From positions 51,718,297 to 51,782,296 of the forward strand of contig CM074181.1 of the NCBI GenBank assembly GCA_037179385.1: DNA of 64,000 nucleotides, given 5' to 3'. The notes below the pieces were generated by a model. That model was given only the letters and a program-made list of their open reading frames with translations. It was not told the origin of the DNA and did no database searches. Positions 50,801-58,712 of this stretch are shown in pieces. The translations under genes were made by a program, and so were the position numbers. How positions within the stretch are numbered: position 1 is the first letter of the stretch; the number at the start of each line of letters is the position of its first letter. The DNA is from Holothuria scabra. Its lineage: Eukaryota; Echinodermata; Holothuroidea; Aspidochirotida; Holothuriidae.

Positions 50801-53800
50801 CAGTACACGGTCTTGTTCAAGGACTACTCAGCACTTGCTTCATTGTTGGCAAATATGCTTCAAAATTAAGCTAGTGACTGACTATTAGCATAGAAGGTCC
50901 GGATTTACTCCATCATTGGTTACTCTTCTATGATTTCTTTATGCGTCCAGCCAAGGAGCTGGGAGACCAGTGGTCCATCTTTGTACTATCAAGAAATAGG
51001 GTTGAGAGGAGTGGCCAAAAAGAAACAACAGCCCCTCTTCCCGCCATGAACAAATCCTAAAGTTCAAATAAAAACTGGGCTACTGTACTAACTGAAAAGA
51101 CATCTCTAACACGCACTACAATTTTGCGTATTTGCAAGCAAATGCAGTTCTAGTTTACAGTAGGACTTGTGCAATGTTGTCATGCAACGTCATTGCAAAC
51201 AAAAACCGTGATGCACGTGGTCTCGTGAAGCAAAATTCTTGGCACACGCATGCAGTAGACTTCCGTGCGTGTCCGTTTTTTCCGCCAAACAAGGCATCAT
51301 GTTTTGCTTGGTGACATCATATGCATACGACCCATTTCAAAATTTAAATTGGTCCCTGCATCGTGATTGATTCAATGGCATTGATTCTAGCCAGCCAATC
51401 ACAATTCGCGCCTTCGCCTATGTGATTTAGTGTGTGAAAATACTCGGTCTCGAGACAAGTTTTCCCATTGAGTTTGTGTTACGACGATCGCACTGCCAAT
51501 GCTTATATAGCCGGCTAGCGAAGCAGGGCGAGCCCCGTGCCAAATTCACCATGAAACGGCATCACAAATCTCTGCGTACGTGGATTTTTCGGGGATCTGA
51601 CCTATGTGCATTTCAGTTGCAGATTCTTTTTAAACAAGACGTAAGTTTTGGACAAGAACTGCTTAAAATTTCCGGGGATGTTTATACCCGAAAGGAACCA
51701 TATAAGATACGTTAATCGGGTGCAATTGTTGGCTGCCCAGAACTGCTAAGATTCTACTTCTAAGATTATCATGAATGGTTGCTCTACATGGGGTTCGTAT
51801 TAAAGCAGGAGAGTCGCTTCAGTATATTATAGCAACTACAACCAACCAGTGCAGAAAAGGAATGCAATAGTTCCGAAATGATTGGGGGATGAAAAATAGA
51901 ATGAGCATGATGTTGGCCTAAGAACTAAATTATTAAAGCCTGAGGCATGTGACATCGACTGCAAACAAATCTATCGCATTAACAGTTGATTTACATCTCC
52001 ACTTTTGAAGTGAAAATATATTACGCCTACGCGGAAATTTTCCCAATATTTTCTATCCTGAACTGGTAATATTGCAAGCCGGCCCAATCACCAAAATTTC
52101 GGTGAGCAACGGACGCGAAATAACGGCCAACCGGGGGTAAAAATCTTCTGGTGCCAGCGCTTAATAAAGGCCATGCCGATGAACCAAAACTTTTGAAGCA
52201 GAAATTACGGTGACATGGAAGCCGATGTGACCGCTATCAGTAGATCAAAATTTGTACGAATGTGAGTATCGGTGCTAATATTTTTGCGTCAAATTACAAA
52301 AATTGTGTTGACTAATTTGGCTCAAAAATGTCACCATTTTGCGTCTAGGGACTTGCATAAGTCACAAAATTTCCAAAAGGGGAGGGGGACACCCCCTCCC
52401 CTTATACCCCTCCCCTTATACCTCTCCCCTTATACCCCTCCCCCAGGCCGGCGATCCACCAATGGGAGCATCAGATGCGCGACGTTCAATTCTAAACCCA
52501 GGGAAAACCCTGCAACCTTTGCTGTCGCAACATTGCCATTGGCTAACCTTCGCAGCAGGTAGGGAATATATTCCTGTCACTGCGTAAATGACAACGTGCA
52601 ACGCCACGTTCAATAGCAAAACTGAATACCTACTTTGAGGGTTACAGGCGGGGCTTGTTTCAAAGTTTCCACACCTGCAAATGAATGTTCTTGACTGTCT
52701 TGACAGTTCTTTACTTGCTTGACTTTGTTTTTTCATGGCTAGCACCATGCAAGATGTACAAAGATAGCCTATATATTGAAGTTTACTTGCAGCATGGTCC
52801 GACGGTCAGTAACATATCAAGCTAGCCCTCGAACAGGGCTGTGCGTTTGTTACATCTATAGCCTAGGCTCATTCCTCTCACAACACAGCCCTTGCACTGA
52901 TACACTTCACAACTGTAGTTACTAGCCACGACGCCCACGGAACGTCACCTCTGGCATTCCCAAATAACAAAATATTCTCACCAAACTTCACACAGATGAT
53001 CTCTGGCACAACATTTACCTTCCCACAAAAGATGTTCACAAAGTTTCATCGAAGAAAGGCCGAATTTCACTGCCAATTTTGATCGTAACAGTAAGTCAAT
53101 GCGTCATGTTTTCAAGCTATCGACAACTGTTCTCAGTATAGGTCAAAGGTCACAAGTAACAAACTTGGCGAAACGGAATGTGTCACCTGCGGAGCTGTCT
53201 TCTTAATACCATCTTTCATTTCAGTAACAATACGAAGTGCATACTATTCAGAATATTGCGTACTCAAGTGACTACAATCGTGAAGTATATCCGCGCAAGG
53301 GCGTGTTGTGAGAGGAACGAACACACAGCCCTGCTCAAGGGCTAGTATCAAGCTGACAAACCGAAACACACCAAAATATACAGCGGCAATAACCTTCAAA
53401 TGAATTTTATGATAAGTACTAACGGTATCCAGTTGAAACGTCCCCAGACCAAAACGTCCCCGGTTTTTTGCTCCCAAAACATCCCCGCTTTTTACCAAAA
53501 CGTCCTGTGATATCTACTGTACCTTCAAATGAATTTTATGATAAGTACTAACGGTATCCAATCGAAACGTCCCCAGACCAAAACGTCCCCGGTTTTTTGC
53601 TCCCAAAACATCCCCACTTTTTACCAAAACGTCCCGTGATATTATGGTATACCAAAATGTTCCCGCATAATATTAATATTAAATTATGATATTGTGATAT
53701 TGTATATGGTATACCAAAATGTCCCCGCACAGAGAGTTTGAATGTCCAATTGAAAATTGAAAGTTGGTAACGTAAGAAGGAAACGTGCGAGATGAATTAG

Positions 53801-55521
53801 AAATAGGAATATAGGTGAAATGATGCATTTAGGAATAGTCTATTCAATTGTGACAAGTGCTTAGATGAATTAAACTGTAATTGTGTAAAAGTAAAATAAG
53901 GGTAGGTGGTGAGCCATCTGACATTCCCATACGTCGGGGAACCTTGTAATTTTTTACGAAAGGCCCGAGATCATCATTCGTGACCTCGTGCTAAAGATTT
54001 ATATAATAGAGGCTTTAAATTTTATGCCGGGTGTGAATATTTTGAAGTTGGTTCTTATGACCAAGCTACGTACCTTTTGATAAGACTTCTATTCTCTTAC
54101 AGTATTTAAAAAAAGGACATTTTGATGCATAGGGTTATGTGAAATAAATATTTATGATCAATTATGTGCAGGTACAGGTAGGCTATAGCCTAACGTTAGG
54201 CTATAGCCTTGGGGTCAAAGGTCATACCAGGGGTTTCCACTTATTCAAAAAGTTTTCACACTTGGAGAAATTTTGAAAACGTTTCAACAATTTCAAAAAC
54301 ATTTAGAAGCTTCAAATACGAATAAACAACAATTTTTCACATGAAATTTGCATTCATTAGGTGGAATGATCGTTTAAGTTATCGATTTGGTGAAATGGTT
54401 ACTAAGTTCTAGGAATGATTTTTGACTATTTGCAAGTTCATGTAGAAACACTTATTGTACGAGGGTTCATTCAAATGAAGGAGTTTCTAACCAGAATGGA
54501 AGTGTCATTTTGCTGCATTTTGACCTCAGACTGTCCAGAAAGCCGATTTATTGGTAACTTTTTGATTGAAAGTCACTTGCACATCTTTTTCTGGTAATAT
54601 AAGTTCGATGTGTGTAATATTTACCAGTTTAGGCTAGAACGTATTTTGTTCTGAAAGCCTAATGACAGGATTTTTTGTGTTAGCAGGGCAAGGGCTGTGA
54701 TGTGGAGTGTAATGAGCTTAGGCCATGTAACGTAACACACAGCCCTGTCCAAGGGCTAGTCTAGGCTAGGGACATTTCGACTGGTAAGCGTACTAACTTA
54801 AGCTAGCCTAGGCCTAGGAGAGGTTTTGGTAGTGGTGTGTTTGTGAGTCCTGATTTTGGAACCGCAGGCTTTGTAGCACCCTGTGGCCAAGGACTCTACT
54901 AGGCTAGTGTGGAGTAAAACAACGTGGACATAGGCCTAGGCCTAGCCTAGCATAGAGTCCTGTTCAAGTCAAGCCAAACGTTAGACTAACTGTTAGGCCT
55001 AGCCTACTGTTGCTGTAACTAACGCACAGTCACCATTATCTAGGCCTAGCCTAGGCCTCATAGTATTTGCAGGCTTAGCCTTGGTCTAACTTAAATAATA
55101 TTACTATTAGCCTGTCCCATACCACTGTTAGATGTCCATAGGACTAGGCCTTGGCTAGGCTATATTATACCATTAACGTTTACGGATAACGTTAGGCCTA
55201 AAGTTAGCTTGGCTAGGCTAGTAACGGCTAATTTTAATAAGGCATAGGCTAGGCCTATCCAAGAACTACCTATGCCTACAAATGGGTTAACGTAATTAAT
55301 AAAGAACAGTGTTGAAAGGTGCCATGCTAATCCTCTCTTTCCAAGCCATGTACTCACTTTCCTTCGAGGCAATCATATATTACAATGGAATCGTCTTCGC
55401 TACTAGAAATCAACGTTTCACCGTTGTGAGAGAAGTCAACGCTATTGATTCTTTCAGTATTTTGGTCCTTGAATACTTTTCCAGCGCGGAAAGTCTTCAT
55501 AACATGATCTGAGAGCTTCAT
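38803..55521 (-). CDS. WDR82: WDR82 (Swd2) WD40-repeat protein, complete, eight coding exons
   Basis: On the - strand, the exons 55521-55358, 45044-44880, 43004-42905, 42503-42387, 41603-41448, 40507-40438, 39586-39441 and 38832-38803 join in frame to 315 residues plus TGA; human WDR82 is 313. The start [11 protein letters not shown], the block [20 protein letters not shown], the block [20 protein letters not shown] and the end FWLPTVDE all match WDR82. Each junction has GT/AG signals. The protein is one WD40 propeller. It is known as a subunit of SET1/COMPASS H3K4 methyltransferases, where it binds Ser5-phosphorylated RNA polymerase II CTD, and of the PNUTS-TOX4-PP1 complex, and it acts in the nucleus. 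Intron 1 is 10.3 kb; the others are 0.4-1.9 kb. It is convergent with the phosphatase gene. Confidence 0.97.
39441..39586 (-). CDS. WDR82: WDR82 exon 7
   Basis: The acceptor is ACTGTACAG and the donor GTATGT after an ATG codon. It encodes [20 protein letters not shown] then [18 protein letters not shown]. Residues 259-306. Reading through the donor would soon diverge from the family, so the short exon 8 is needed. Confidence 0.95.
39664..39815 (+). mobile_element. SINE-like repeat with conserved central module (WDR82 intron 6)
   Basis: It contains GAGTCCTCCTGTTTAGTCAC, CTCTTATGACAGAAGGGGAA and CCCCAGCCCACAGGGG. I recognise this AGTC(A/G)CCTCTTA(C/T)GACA module as one seen in SINEs of many invertebrates (the Nin-DC type). 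A second, more diverged copy is at 42127-42205. Confidence 0.55.
40438..40507 (-). CDS. WDR82: WDR82 exon 6
   Basis: The acceptor is TTCCGCAG and the donor GTAATG. It encodes [20 protein letters not shown] then VLS, plus the first base of a Gly codon. Residues 235-257. Confidence 0.95.
41141..41378 (+). mobile_element. tRNA-derived SINE, copy 3 (WDR82 intron 5)
   Basis: A head with TTTGGTCTAACGATAAGAGC, ATCCGCCTCTCACCCGG and AGGTTTGTTTCCCAGG, then ACCAAAGACTCTAAAAAAGG, CACATAAGCAATGGAGTAAG, AGTGAGCCACAACTGG and AAACTGGGCCGTAAAACTC, ending in a CTAACTAACT tail. Confidence 0.78.
41448..41603 (-). CDS. WDR82: WDR82 exon 5
   Basis: The acceptor is TTCTTCAG and the donor GTGAGTA. It encodes [20 protein letters not shown] then [20 protein letters not shown] and [12 protein letters not shown]. 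Residues 183-234, 52 codons, phase 0. Confidence 0.96.
42127..42205 (+). repeat. Second, diverged copy of the conserved SINE module (WDR82 intron 4)
   Basis: TATAGTGCCTTT, then CAAGTCCTCCCCTTAAG, TTGCCTCTTTCAACA and AGAAGGGAATGCCGTG correspond in order to the 39.7-kb copy. Confidence 0.5.
42387..42503 (-). CDS. WDR82: WDR82 exon 4
   Basis: The acceptor is TTTTTACAG and the donor GTTAGT. It encodes exactly 39 codons, [20 protein letters not shown] then [19 protein letters not shown], nearly identical to the vertebrate protein. Residues 144-182. Confidence 0.97.
42905..43004 (-). CDS. WDR82: WDR82 exon 3
   Basis: The acceptor is CTTTACAG and the donor GTACAA. It encodes [20 protein letters not shown] then [13 protein letters not shown], a full WD repeat ending in LWDLRSPN as in the family. 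Residues 111-143, ending in phase 0. Confidence 0.96.
43400..44580 (+). pseudogene. Dead CR1/L2-like non-LTR retrotransposon, 3' part, antisense in WDR82 intron 2
   Basis: On the + strand, a broken reverse-transcriptase reading has [17 protein letters not shown], a later SGVSQG palm segment, a YLGV-type segment and an [13 protein letters not shown] C-terminal motif, with many stops and frameshifts between. The catalytic YADD/FADD region is missing. It ends in a short ATCCAG tandem repeat (44554-44575), as CR1/L2-like elements do, rather than poly(A). Its orientation opposite to WDR82 avoids putting its signals into the WDR82 transcript. Confidence 0.75.
44880..45044 (-). CDS. WDR82: WDR82 exon 2
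   Basis: The acceptor is TTTTCTTTTCAG and the donor AGTAAGT. It encodes [20 protein letters not shown] then [20 protein letters not shown], the most conserved stretch of WDR82. Residues 56-109 plus a split Lys. Confidence 0.97.
45526..45625. repeat. Hairpin element, AGTCCT subfamily, copy A
   Basis: Outer inverted ends GGCCAAGGACTGTGTGTGG and CACACTACAGTCCTTGGCC; inside is AGTCCTTGAACAGGACT, itself a hairpin. It shares TATGTCCACTTTGTTTTACT with copies D and F. Confidence 0.75.
46219..46793. mobile_element. hAT MITE built of TAATCG repeats, 575 bp
   Basis: Perfect 11-bp inverted ends CAGGCTTGGGG/CCCCAAGCCTG and a perfect 8-bp target duplication GCAATCGG (46211-46218 and 46794-46801). The subterminal DNA is made of GTAATCG, GCAATCG and AATCGATTAC words in both arms; about 280 bp in the middle is unique. 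The precise duplication makes this the best-supported insertion in the window. Confidence 0.9.
47392..47515 (+). repeat. Hairpin element, AGCCCT subfamily, copy B
   Basis: Starts TAGCCCTCCAACAGGGCTG and continues CTCTCACAACACAGCCCTTG to ACTAGCCAGGA. Copies E, C, G and H share the same order of blocks. Confidence 0.7.
48052..48142 (-). repeat. Hairpin element, AGCCCT subfamily, copy C
   Basis: On the - strand: TGTTTGTTACAGTACATGGCC, CCCAACACAGCCCTTGCACG, ACGTACTCACTAGCCA. The outer hairpin is degraded. Confidence 0.65.
48547..48573. repeat. Perfect 13-bp inverted repeat in the hAT-like terminus
   Basis: TTGAACGTCGCGG and its exact complement with one base between. Two further GGCCGCGA(C/T)GTTCAA words follow at 48590-48625, as expected for subterminal transposase sites. 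Confidence 0.9.
49888..49910. repeat. Perfect 10-bp hairpin
   Basis: ATTGTAGTGC and GCACTACAAT separated by ACC, within the 4-kb hAT-like element. Confidence 0.85.
50713..50825. repeat. Hairpin element, AGTCCT subfamily, copy D
   Basis: Outer arms AGTCCTTGAAC and GTTCAAGGACT; internal CGTCCACTTCATTTTACT and CCACACTAGACTGTAG as in copies A and F. Confidence 0.7.
52392..52444. repeat. CCCCTTATAC minisatellite
   Basis: About four tandem units of 15-16 bp, CTCCCCTTATACCCC with a CCT variant. Confidence 0.85.
52823..52928 (+). repeat. Hairpin element, AGCCCT subfamily, copy E
   Basis: TAGCCCTCGAACAGGGCTGTG, then CTCTCACAACACAGCCCTTG, then a tail ending ACTAGCCA. Confidence 0.75.
53262..53344 (-). 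repeat. Hairpin element, AGCCCT subfamily, copy G
   Basis: On the - strand: TAGCCCTTGAGCAGGGCTGTG, CCTCTCACAACACGCCCTTG, then ATACTTCACGATTGTAGT, matching the tail of copy E. Confidence 0.75.
53392..53649. repeat. 129-bp tandem duplication with AACGTCCCC subrepeats
   Basis: Two consecutive units start at 53392 and 53521 and differ at only a few positions. Each contains several CCAAAACGTCCCC words. Related ACCAAAATGT(T/C)CCCGCA words follow to 53730. Confidence 0.93.
54180..54209. repeat. Perfect 30-bp palindrome
   Basis: The 12-mer AGGCTATAGCCT, itself a palindrome, occurs on both sides of AACGTT. The whole 30 bases equal their own complement. Confidence 0.95.
54682..54759 (-). repeat. Hairpin element, AGCCCT subfamily, copy H
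   Basis: On the - strand: CTAGCCCTTGGACAGGGCTG, then GTTACATGGCCTAAGCTCAT and CACATCACAGCCCTTGC. Confidence 0.75.
54780..55260. repeat. TAGGCCTA/GCCTAGGC-rich tract
   Basis: Many overlapping copies of TAGGCCTA, AGCCTAGGC and GGCTAGGCT, beginning about 100 bp inside intron 1 from WDR82 exon 1. No regular period. I recall such words as common in echinoderm and some fish DNA, but have not checked this. Confidence 0.7.
54883..54969 (-). repeat. Hairpin element, AGTCCT subfamily, copy F
   Basis: On the - strand: CTTGAACAGGACTCTATGCT, TATGTCCACGTTGTTTTACT and AGAGTCCTTGGCCACA, matching copy A. An expansion of TAGGCCTA words sits in the middle. Confidence 0.75.
55358..55521 (-). CDS. WDR82: WDR82 exon 1 (start codon)
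   Basis: The ATG is at 55521-55519 in the context ATAACAATGA. It encodes residues 1-55, with [20 protein letters not shown] as the first WD repeat. The donor is GTGAGTA. The exon leaves two bases of a Lys codon that the next exon completes. This start gives a protein beginning exactly where the family does. Confidence 0.96.
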
Positions 55522-56640
55522 TGTTATGATAAATTTTGCGTGTTTTGGGGAAACGTACTATCTCAAATTAGTAAGCATGTATCATAATTATTGCAATTTT
55601 TTGGACATTTCTGGCCTGCTAAATCATTAAAGAGGCGAACCAATCTCCGACATTTAGGCTAGTAAATGTGCACACGGACGTACGTACAGAGCGAGCTGCA
55701 TATGCCTATTATGTACATTACATGTAGGCTAGGCTACGTACACAAGACTGCAAATGCAAGTCAACTCAGCAGCGCCGAAGTTCACACACAAACCAACCAG
55801 CGTGCGTGCAAACGAGTACATGTGAACACTTGTATGGAATGCCAAAAGAGTCACTACCTGCACAGTCAGTAGCTAGGCAATTTTGTTTTGGAGGCATACC
55901 AAATCATGCACCCATGCTTATATATCTTCCAAATCGTCGAGATAACGACCCGTGTCATACACACACTCACACCTTCAAACCATATTCCAAAATTAGAGTT
56001 TACCATAAAATTTAGTGCATCATCTATTTGATCAAATGAGGATATAATTTTATGCAGTGGACTACATCTGTATTGCCAATTTGGTTTAAAACTTGCTTTA
56101 GTCAAATCCTGAACCTTCTAAAGCAGAATATACAAACCCTAAGACTTGTTTGTCTTTCTCTCGGTAAATCCAACGTGGTACTTTAGTGGCCCCGGGACAT
56201 ACTAAAGCAAAACACACCTATCCTAAGACTTATAATTTTTTCATCCAATATTATTCTAAATTCTTAGACCCCTAAAACCTGAAAACCCTGACTGGGTTTG
56301 TCCTTGAGCCCTACCAGGGACCCCATTTTAAAGTAATGGTGCTGCCAATGGGCACATTTGTATCTTTTGTAACAGCATGGATGTACTACGATTTTTACAC
56401 AGTGGGGTATGTACAATCAGAAATTTGACACATGCATTAGTCATAAGCAAAGCCTGCTGGTGTTTGCCTGATCAATCTATCTCGATCACCAAGATTACTG
56501 CAAGAAAATTCAGTGTCATTCCAAATCGGTTGCATACAGGATAACACAATTCCAAGGCGTGTGCAGGGTGCACCCGACAATGTCACCCCCTCACCGATGG
56601 GATAAGTTCGCGTGTAAAGCAAATGGCGAAATCTAACCCA

Positions 56641-56824
56641 GTCAACATGCCCAGCTGGGCCCCAACTGGGTTTCAGCTGGTCTACTTGCTGGGCCCCAGC
56701 TGGGGCCCATTCGTGTTTGTCAGGTGTTCCCACGTGGGGCCCAACTGGGCTAGCCTTTCCCAGCTGATGCCTAGATGAAGCCCAGCGGGGCCCCGTTTCA
56801 ATAACTGAAGCCTAGCTGGGCCCA
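56641..56824. repeat. GC-rich CCCAGCTGGG/TGGGCCC minisatellite
   Basis: Repeated words GGGCCCCAACTGGG, CCCAGCTGGGGCCC and GCCCAGCTGGGCCC in both orientations, with variable spacing. Strongly self-complementary. Confidence 0.8.
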
Positions 56825-57087
56825 TCTTATGTAATTTGAAGTTGAAGATAAAAAGCATCATTTTAATGCCTTCAATTTCGTAAATACCCAGGAGCTTCCG
56901 GGAGCTTCGCTCTCTGGACCCCCACCGGGGCTTTGCCCTGGACCCCACCAGGGGCCCTAAGGCGGGCCCCTCGACCTCACGCCGTTAGGGGGAGCGCTTC
57001 CGGCTCCCGCGGCGCCTTCGGCGCCGTTTGGTTGTCTGCCGAATTTGCTCCCCACTTTCAGAGATCAAATCCCGCCCCTGACTACAG
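56825..57087 (+). repeat. GC-rich inverted arm, left
   Basis: From TTTGAAGTTGAAGAT through CAATTTCGTAAATACC, GGGCTTTGCCCTGGACC, CACGCCGTTAGGGGGAG and CGGCGCCTTCGGCGCC to AAATCCCGCCCCTGACT. The same blocks occur inverted at 60441-60692. It is a family of GC-rich TE termini; clade not identified. Confidence 0.75.
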
Positions 57088-57424
57088 TCATTGGAAAATG
57101 AGCTTGTATACATGGTCGTCGCATAAATGAACATTAAATATGTTTCTTCCCCGAAAAAGTGTTGAAAATTGCAGATTAGGATTTACATTCGTCGGCCATA
57201 ATTGTTTCTAATGGACAGATTGTAGCACATAACGAAAATTGTGGATAAACTACCTGTTAGATTAATTTGCAGGAAATGGCACTTCTCGGTCTCTCTTTAT
57301 ACAAAAAAATCATCGACTTTTAAGGCTTGATTTTGAAGTTTTTGTCCTAAACACACTTTGCCCAATATGTTTTATTTTTACCTTCGAATTTCATTTGGGG
57401 GCGCTGGGGTCAAGGCGTTTTACC

Positions 57425-57456
57425 TGGGGCTCTCCCCCCCCCCCGGTTACGCCACT
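57425..57456. repeat. Terminus-like GCAGTGGCGTAACC with G-run
   Basis: On the - strand GCAGTGGCGTAACC runs into a G-run and GAGAGCCCC. GTGGCGTAACC followed by G-runs is a frequent DNA-transposon end in animals. No partner end was found. Confidence 0.4.
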
Positions 57457-58438
57457 GCTACTGATGTAATAGTATTGGTTCCTAGCTTTAGATTTAGGAT
57501 TTGACTGAAACAAAGCCTTCCTAAAGCAACAAACATTGCTTTTAATCTAGACATGCACCCTTGAAGACTGAAAACATTTTCAAAGGGGCAGCGGGACCCC
57601 TCCCCCCTTAATCAGCCTTTAAATAGCCTAAGTAAAAAAGAGTCATCATGGATGTGGATAAGAGTGGGGAAACTTTGACCTCCGATGATAAAAAAATCCC
57701 TACTGTCAGACTGTTATGGTATGGTAAATTGAAATTGCCAGACATAAATGGCTAACTGGTCAATTTTCTTCTGCGGGGTAGCACATTTCCAACTTCGACC
57801 AGTGTTTAGAGGTCATTTCACGTTCTACAAAATAGTGTTTGTAAGTGAATAAAGAAATTATTGGGGGCTTGCTACCTTAAAAATCAAAACGTTTGGAAAG
57901 AAATGATTTTGACCTTTAAGTAAAACATGAAGCAGTTTGGCCGGTCCGAAAACCGTTGAAGTTTATGGCATGTTTAAGTCAAAGGAAAGCAGAAGCTAGC
58001 TATATAAGCAAAATAAGAGCACCGCAAGTGAGTATTTGAGTATTTTCGCTCTTGAGACTAAGAAAAGACACGACGTCGAAAAACTGGTTGTCGTCGTTTC
58101 AGTGATAACACCCGGTGGGGACGATTTCATTGCCGCGCAATCTCAGGCGCTGTTCCAGGGTCAGAATTACACTGTATATCGTGCCTACAGCCTACTATTC
58201 TATGTCTCCCGAAAAAAAAAATACTTGCGTACAAGAGTCACGACTATATCTGCCCCTGCACACCTTTTGATATTATTTACTTGACAAACAATCAATCATT
58301 TTTCTCGGACTCAAAGTTAAGAGTCGAGGCCTTTAGCTTCGTACCGATAAGATATATCATGTACACAGCGTTCGCGTAAGCGATTAACGGAGGAAACTGC
58401 TTTTAATACTAACGAAAAGCAATCAGAGTGTGTTTTTA

Positions 58439-58712
58439 TCATTTTGGCTTCACATTAAAACATTGACTTAAATTTTACCCCAAAGGATCCATGATCACGG
58501 TCTAATCTTGTGATCAGTGGTTACAGTGTAATGGAGGATGTATAATCTTGCGTCTGTGCGGAATTTTTTTACCCGACAAATATTCAGAAATTTTCATCCA
58601 ACAGTATAGACACAAAAGGAATGTTTCTTCTAACCTGAAAGACTTTTTCAATGTTTTTATATTCTGTTAAGTTAACAATTAGTCAGAAAGAAAAAGACGA
58701 GGTGCTTGAACA
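58439..58712 (+). repeat. Dispersed repeat, copy 2 (matches 18711-18983)
   Basis: Same order of blocks as the first copy: CATTGACTTAAATTTTA, GGATCCATGATCACGGTC, TTACAGTGTAATGGAG, ATCTTGCGTCTGTGCGGAAT and AAATATTCAGAAATTTTCA. Confidence 0.6.

Larger units (their letters stand above)
48527..52512. mobile_element. hAT-like element of 3.99 kb with 5-bp target duplication
   Basis: Left end CAGGGTTTTCCCTGGG and right end, complemented, CAGGGTTTTCCCTGGG, each followed within 10 bp by TTGAACGTCGCG. The five bases just outside each end are CAACC (48522-48526 and 52513-52517). The CAGGG ends and short duplication suit the hAT group with 5-bp targets. CpG-rich; no transposase ORF (longest frame about 112 codons, unrecognised). 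It carries at least one nested hairpin element (50713-50825). Confidence 0.7.
45045..55357 (-). other. WDR82 intron 1 (10.3 kb)
   Basis: Its limits are defined by the flanking exons. It contains the hairpin-element family (eight copies), a TAATCG hAT MITE, a 4-kb hAT-like element, a 129-bp duplication and a TAGGCCTA-rich 5' part. CpG is far more common here than in the other introns. No further exon is recognised. Confidence 0.9.

Noticed and set aside
56437..56948. Overlapping minus-strand ORFs with WGP-like repeats
   Set aside because: They are produced by the TGGGCCC/CCAGCTGG minisatellite and the GC-rich arm.
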